Shown here: positions 60,521-64,000 of the stretch, one piece after another | Numbering within the stretch: the stretch's first letter is position 1 | Layout of the letters: each line of letters starts with the position of its first letter | Assembly (NCBI RefSeq): GCF_016798225.1 | Contig: NZ_JAEUYX010000004.1 | Location: 1 to 64,000, forward strand | Origin: Anaerococcus sp. mt242 | Lineage (GTDB): Bacteria > Bacillota > Clostridia > Tissierellales > Peptoniphilaceae | Length of the DNA stretch: 64,000 bases | Direction: 5' to 3' | Notes under the pieces: generated by a model | What the model was told of the DNA's origin: nothing | Databases searched by the model: none | The model's input: only the letters and a program-made list of their open reading frames with translations | Translations under genes and position numbers: made by a program

Positions 60521-62953
60521 TTATTCTGCTGTTTCAGTAGCTAAGGCTTCCTTTTTTTGCCCTGCTACATTTTCAAAATTTAGTTCATCATCTTTTACTG
60601 ATAGGTGGATGATTGCATCTCTGTTGAGTTTATTATCTAGGATATCTTCTGCTAGTCTATCATCTATCATTTTTGTGATGTGGCGTTCTAGTGGTCTTGC
60701 ACCGTATTCTTCGTTAAATCCTTCTTTTGCTAGTAGTTTTACAACTTCATCATCATAAGTAATGTCAATATCTATGTTGTTTAATCTTTGTCTAGTTTTT
60801 TCTAACATTAGTTTTGTGATTTCTTCAATGTTTGCTTCACTTAGTGGGTTAAACATAATTACTTCATCTAATCTATTTAAAAACTCTGGAGCAAAGGCAT
60901 CTTTTACCTCACGTTCTATGATTTCACGGGTACGATCTGCATTTTTTTCTTCAGTTTTTCCTGTTTCAAAACCTATTGCTTGTTTTTCGTTTAGACTTGA
61001 TACACCAACGTTACTTGTCATGATTATGATTGTATTTTTAAAGTCTACTGTGCGGCCTTGACCATCTGTTAGCCTACCGTCATCTAAGATTTGTAATAAT
61101 AAATTAAATATATCTGGGTGGGCTTTTTCGATTTCATCAAATAGAATTACAGAATATGGATGATTTCTCACTTGTTCTGTTAATTGTCCGCCTTCTTCAT
61201 AGCCTACATATCCTGGAGGAGATCCTACTAGACGTGATACTGCAAATTTTTCCATATATTCACTCATATCCATACGGATTAGGTGCTCTTCTGATCCAAA
61301 TATATTTTCAGCTAAGGATTTTGCAAGATAAGTTTTTCCTACACCTGTTGGTCCTACAAATATAAATGATCCAATTGGTTTGGATGGGTCTTTTAGTCCA
61401 ACTCTAGCACGTTTTATAGCATGGGCTACTGACTCTATTGCTTCTTCTTGACCAATTACTGTGCCTTCTAGTTCCTTATCAAGGCTAGCGTATTTTTCTT
61501 TTTCATCTTCAGTTAATTTTGTAACTGGGACTTTGGACCAAGATGCAACAATGCTTGCAATATCATCAAAGCCTATAAATAAGTTTGGTTTATCCTTATT
61601 TTTCTTTTCGATTTCTGCTTCGATTTCAAATCTGGCTTGGTTGATTTGATCGCGCAGTTCTGCTGCTTTTTCAAAGTCTTGGTCTTTTACAGCTTGCTCT
61701 TTTTCATGAACTAGCTCATCAATTTTAGCTTGTGGATTTGTATCTGTTTCTTCTTCTTGATAAGCCTTAATGCGTACCTTACTCATAGCTTCATCGATAA
61801 CATCTATTGCCTTATCTGGCAAAAATCTATCGTTTATATATCTATCTGTTAGCTCAACTGCAGCCTTTATAGCTTCATCAGTCATTTCTACCCCATGGTG
61901 GGCCTCGTATTTATCTTTTACACCATAAATAATTTTTCTGGTGTCTGATAATGATGGCTCTTCTACTTGGATAGGTTGCATACGACGAGTTAGGGCGCTG
62001 TCTTTTTCTATATATTTTCTGTATTCTTCTATAGTTGTAGCACCGATTATTTGGATATCGCCTTTAGCAAGGACTGGTTTTAGGATATTTGCAGCATCCA
62101 TTGATCCTTCTGCCGCTCCTGCACCAAGCACCATGTGAAACTCATCTATAAACAATATTATGTCATCACGGGTTGCTAGCTCATCAAAAAGTTTTTTAAG
62201 TCTATCTTCAAAATCCCCACGGTATTTTGTTCCTGCAATCATGCTTGCAAGATCAAGGCTTAGTATGGTTTTATCCTCTATTATTTTTGGGACTTCCCCT
62301 TCTACAATTCTTTGGGCAAGACCTTCTGAAATAGCAGTTTTACCTACACCTGGCTCACCGATTAGGATAGGATTATTTTTTGTTCTACGCATCAAAATTT
62401 GGATGACACGTTCTATTTCATTATCTCGGCCTATAACCGGGTCGATTTTGCCTGACTCTGCTTCTTCGTTCAAGTCACGAGCAAATTTCGAAACATTTTC
62501 TGTTAGCTCACTTGCTGCTCCAACCATTTCCGGTTGGTCATTTAGTAACTCTTTTAGATTTCTTTTTACTACTTCTTTTTCAACTCCTGATAACAAAAAC
62601 ATAATGTTTGTTAGGGAGTCTTCGTCTTCTAGGATTGCAAATAATACATTTTCTTCTCCTGCAGAAGATTGACCGTATTTATTTGCATTTAGCCTTGCTA
62701 GTTCTAATATTTGTCTTACTTTTTTGCTGTATTCTGTTGCAGGGCGCATGGCTTGACCTTTACCAATGTTATTAATTACAACTTGGCGTAGCAAATCATA
62801 GTTTGCCCCAGCAGCCTCTAATGCTTTTGTCGCAACAGAACCTGTTTTCATTAATGCAAGGAGCAAATGCTCTGCACCTATATAATCGTGGTTTAGAGAG
62901 TAGCTTTCGCGCCTTGCCTGTTGGGTCAATTTATTTAATCTATTAGCTTCCAT
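60521..62953 (-). CDS. clpC: ATP-dependent Clp protease ATPase subunit ClpC
   Basis: An 810-residue class I Clp ATPase. The double N-domain (1-145) starts with [23 protein letters not shown]. The first ATPase domain has Walker [12 protein letters not shown] middle domain carries a UVR-like motif ([26 protein letters not shown]). The second ATPase domain has [13 protein letters not shown] and [25 protein letters not shown]. With ClpP it degrades stress-damaged proteins, and in Bacillus it recognises phosphoarginine tags. It overlaps mcsB by about 19 bases. Confidence 0.95.
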   Translation of the reverse strand: MEANRLNKLTQQARRESYSLNHDYIGAEHLLLALMKTGSVATKALEAAGANYDLLRQVVINNIGKGQAMRPATEYSKKVRQILELARLNANKYGQSSAGEENVLFAILEDEDSLTNIMFLLSGVEKEVVKRNLKELLNDQPEMVGAASELTENVSKFARDLNEEAESGKIDPVIGRDNEIERVIQILMRRTKNNPILIGEPGVGKTAISEGLAQRIVEGEVPKIIEDKTILSLDLASMIAGTKYRGDFEDRLKKLFDELATRDDIILFIDEFHMVLGAGAAEGSMDAANILKPVLAKGDIQIIGATTIEEYRKYIEKDSALTRRMQPIQVEEPSLSDTRKIIYGVKDKYEAHHGVEMTDEAIKAAVELTDRYINDRFLPDKAIDVIDEAMSKVRIKAYQEEETDTNPQAKIDELVHEKEQAVKDQDFEKAAELRDQINQARFEIEAEIEKKNKDKPNLFIGFDDIASIVASWSKVPVTKLTEDEKEKYASLDKELEGTVIGQEEAIESVAHAIKRARVGLKDPSKPIGSFIFVGPTGVGKTYLAKSLAENIFGSEEHLIRMDMSEYMEKFAVSRLVGSPPGYVGYEEGGQLTEQVRNHPYSVILFDEIEKAHPDIFNLLLQILDDGRLTDGQGRTVDFKNTIIIMTSNVGVSSLNEKQAIGFETGKTEEKNADRTREIIEREVKDAFAPEFLNRLDEVIMFNPLSEANIEEITKLMLEKTRQRLNNIDIDITYDDEVVKLLAKEGFNEEYGARPLERHITKMIDDRLAEDILDNKLNRDAIIHLSVKDDELNFENVAGQKKEALATETAE

Positions 62954-63921
62954 TGCCTCTCCTTAATATATGAGTTTAAAAACTCTGATCTTTCCGGGTC
63001 TTTTTTGCCCTTGTACTTATCTTTTGTTAAGTTAAAGATTAAATAATCTAGCTCATTGCTTGTTAAGTCAGTATTAAATCCAAGTTTGTTATATTTTTTT
63101 AGCTTATAAAGCTCATTTGCGATTGTATTTAAACTGCTTAGTTTGCCCGAGTTTAGAATATTTAAACTTATTGCTATTTGTTCTATTATGTCATCATCAG
63201 AAATATTATTTAGTAACTGATAATCTCTTCTAAATCTTCTTTCATTTCTTACAAGGGCATCAATATTTGCACTCATTTGTAGGACATAATCATCCATATC
63301 ATCGCGATAATTACCAAAATTTTTTACAAGATAGATATCATCTACATATCTATCATAATATCTTGGGATATATCTTGTGCCGTACATGCCATGGCTAAGT
63401 AAACCTTGTTTGAAACCATAATATGATTCTTCAGCATCTACTAGGGCAAATAAAAACATTTTTAATCTGATTTCTAGTCCTGCACCATTATTTCGCCCAT
63501 CACTAGTCAGATACCCATATTTGGCCTTAAAGGCAAAGTCAAATTTATTATCTAATTCCTTTTCAACCTCTATTGCTTTTTGATATGCTTTTTTGACATC
63601 CATATCAAAATTACGAATATTTATGGCAATATGATCGCGATCATTGATTGTTAAGATGTAATCATCTTTAAAAACTACTGCAATTTGCGCAAGTTTACTA
63701 GTCACATCTTCTGATAGGACCATATCATTTATTAGTTTATTTAAAGTATTATCATCTATTTCATTTAGCAAAACTAATTCATTTGGATAAATATCCCTCA
63801 TCATTTCCACAATCTTTTCACTATCTTCATAGGTCATAGTCGTTGGAAAATCAAAACCATTTATATTTCGTCTAATAGAAAGATTTGAATTTAGAATTAT
63901 ATCTTTTGCATAATCTATCAA
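62935..63921 (-). CDS. mcsB: McsB-like protein with degenerate arginine-kinase site
   Basis: A 328-residue homologue of protein arginine kinase McsB, shorter than the usual 350 or so. Position (between mcsA and clpC) and overall alignment are clear, for example NINGFDFP near residues 19-26 and KYGYLTS near 134-140. Key motifs differ. The ATP-phosphate motif SSRIRLARN reads NSNLSIRRN (11-19), so two arginines are lost. NEEDH reads NDRDH (93-97), and the CPTN of the catalytic loop reads DGRN (141-144). It starts with TTG after AAGGTG. Kinase activity is doubtful; a scaffold role with McsA and ClpC is possible. Confidence 0.82.
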   Translation of the reverse strand: MIDYAKDIILNSNLSIRRNINGFDFPTTMTYEDSEKIVEMMRDIYPNELVLLNEIDDNTLNKLINDMVLSEDVTSKLAQIAVVFKDDYILTINDRDHIAINIRNFDMDVKKAYQKAIEVEKELDNKFDFAFKAKYGYLTSDGRNNGAGLEIRLKMFLFALVDAEESYYGFKQGLLSHGMYGTRYIPRYYDRYVDDIYLVKNFGNYRDDMDDYVLQMSANIDALVRNERRFRRDYQLLNNISDDDIIEQIAISLNILNSGKLSSLNTIANELYKLKKYNKLGFNTDLTSNELDYLIFNLTKDKYKGKKDPERSEFLNSYIKERQWKLID

Positions 63922-64000
63922 TTTTTCACCTTCATATTTAAATCATCTAATTGCTCTTTTAAGTCAGCTGCTTGTTCATAATCCTCAGTTGCTATTGAAT
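63918..64000 (-). CDS. mcsA: McsA, C-terminal end only
   Basis: The last 26 codons of the gene, cut by the window edge: SIATEDYEQAADLKEQLDDLNMKVKN. The segment EDYEQAADLKEQLDDL is the UVR motif that ends McsA, the activator of McsB. Its TGA overlaps the TTG start of mcsB. The rest of the protein lies beyond the window. Confidence 0.85.
   Translation of the reverse strand, partial: SIATEDYEQAADLKEQLDDLNMKVKN

Noticed and set aside
1-64000. tRNA or rRNA genes, CRISPR arrays, insertion sequences, prophage
   Set aside because: On reading both strands I saw no T-loop-like GGTTCAAATCC blocks, no regularly spaced repeats and no transposase or phage gene.

Overview
The window is AT-rich with short intergenic gaps and strong AGGAGG-type ribosome binding sites. 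It reads as the chromosome of a low-GC Gram-positive anaerobe. The mcsA-mcsB-clpC block, single-subunit ECF vitamin transporters, lipoproteins with FMN-binding domains and a tandem pair of glycolipid glucosyltransferases fit a Clostridia/Tissierellia coccus such as Anaerococcus or a relative in the Peptoniphilaceae. That placement is inference from gene content only. No tRNA, rRNA, CRISPR array, insertion sequence or prophage was found.

Layout. Bases 1-2.5 kb hold a small membrane protein and an S41 peptidase lipoprotein. From 2.5 to 5.1 kb lies the t6A/ribosomal acetylation operon (tsaE-tsaB-rimI-tsaD). RibU follows at 5.2 kb; its leader carries an FMN riboswitch and, in front of that, an unidentified GC-rich structured segment. 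From 6.2 to 12.7 kb are an orphan response regulator and a carD-PIN/TRAM-ispD-ispF-metK-mreB-gpmA series. From 12.8 to 18.9 kb are a lipid kinase, a GntR-controlled ABC transporter, a TPP-riboswitch-controlled ThiT, an SH3 lipoprotein that seems to start at ATT, and a Wzz/EpsG-like polysaccharide pair. At 19-21.7 kb lies a very large secreted serine hydrolase fused to an esterase, next to an unassigned structured small RNA (21.86-22.11 kb). From 22 to 31 kb are an ECF transporter component, a DUF2089/DUF4097 pair, two glycolipid glucosyltransferases and an ABC exporter; pncB follows.

The most striking region is 32.8-51.1 kb, which looks like a complete system for importing and dismantling host N-glycans. 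It has an ABC importer with its own ATPase, two permeases and two paralogous binding proteins. It also has five signal-less (cytoplasmic) glycosidases of families GH84, GH38, GH125, GH1 and GH92, two ROK sugar kinases and an RpiR-type regulator; mannose-6-phosphate isomerase lies just upstream. The set parallels the N-glycan loci of Streptococcus pneumoniae. It has no obvious beta-mannosidase unless the GH1 enzyme, with the adjacent ROK kinase, fills that step.

From 52 to 64 kb are a D,D-carboxypeptidase, two FMN-binding lipoproteins (one a fumarate-reductase-like flavoprotein), a membrane-protein pseudogene with two lesions, radA, a glutamate-cysteine ligase homologue, ogt, a peptidase E homologue, and clpC-mcsB-mcsA. 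The McsB here keeps its operon position but has lost several motifs needed for arginine-kinase activity.
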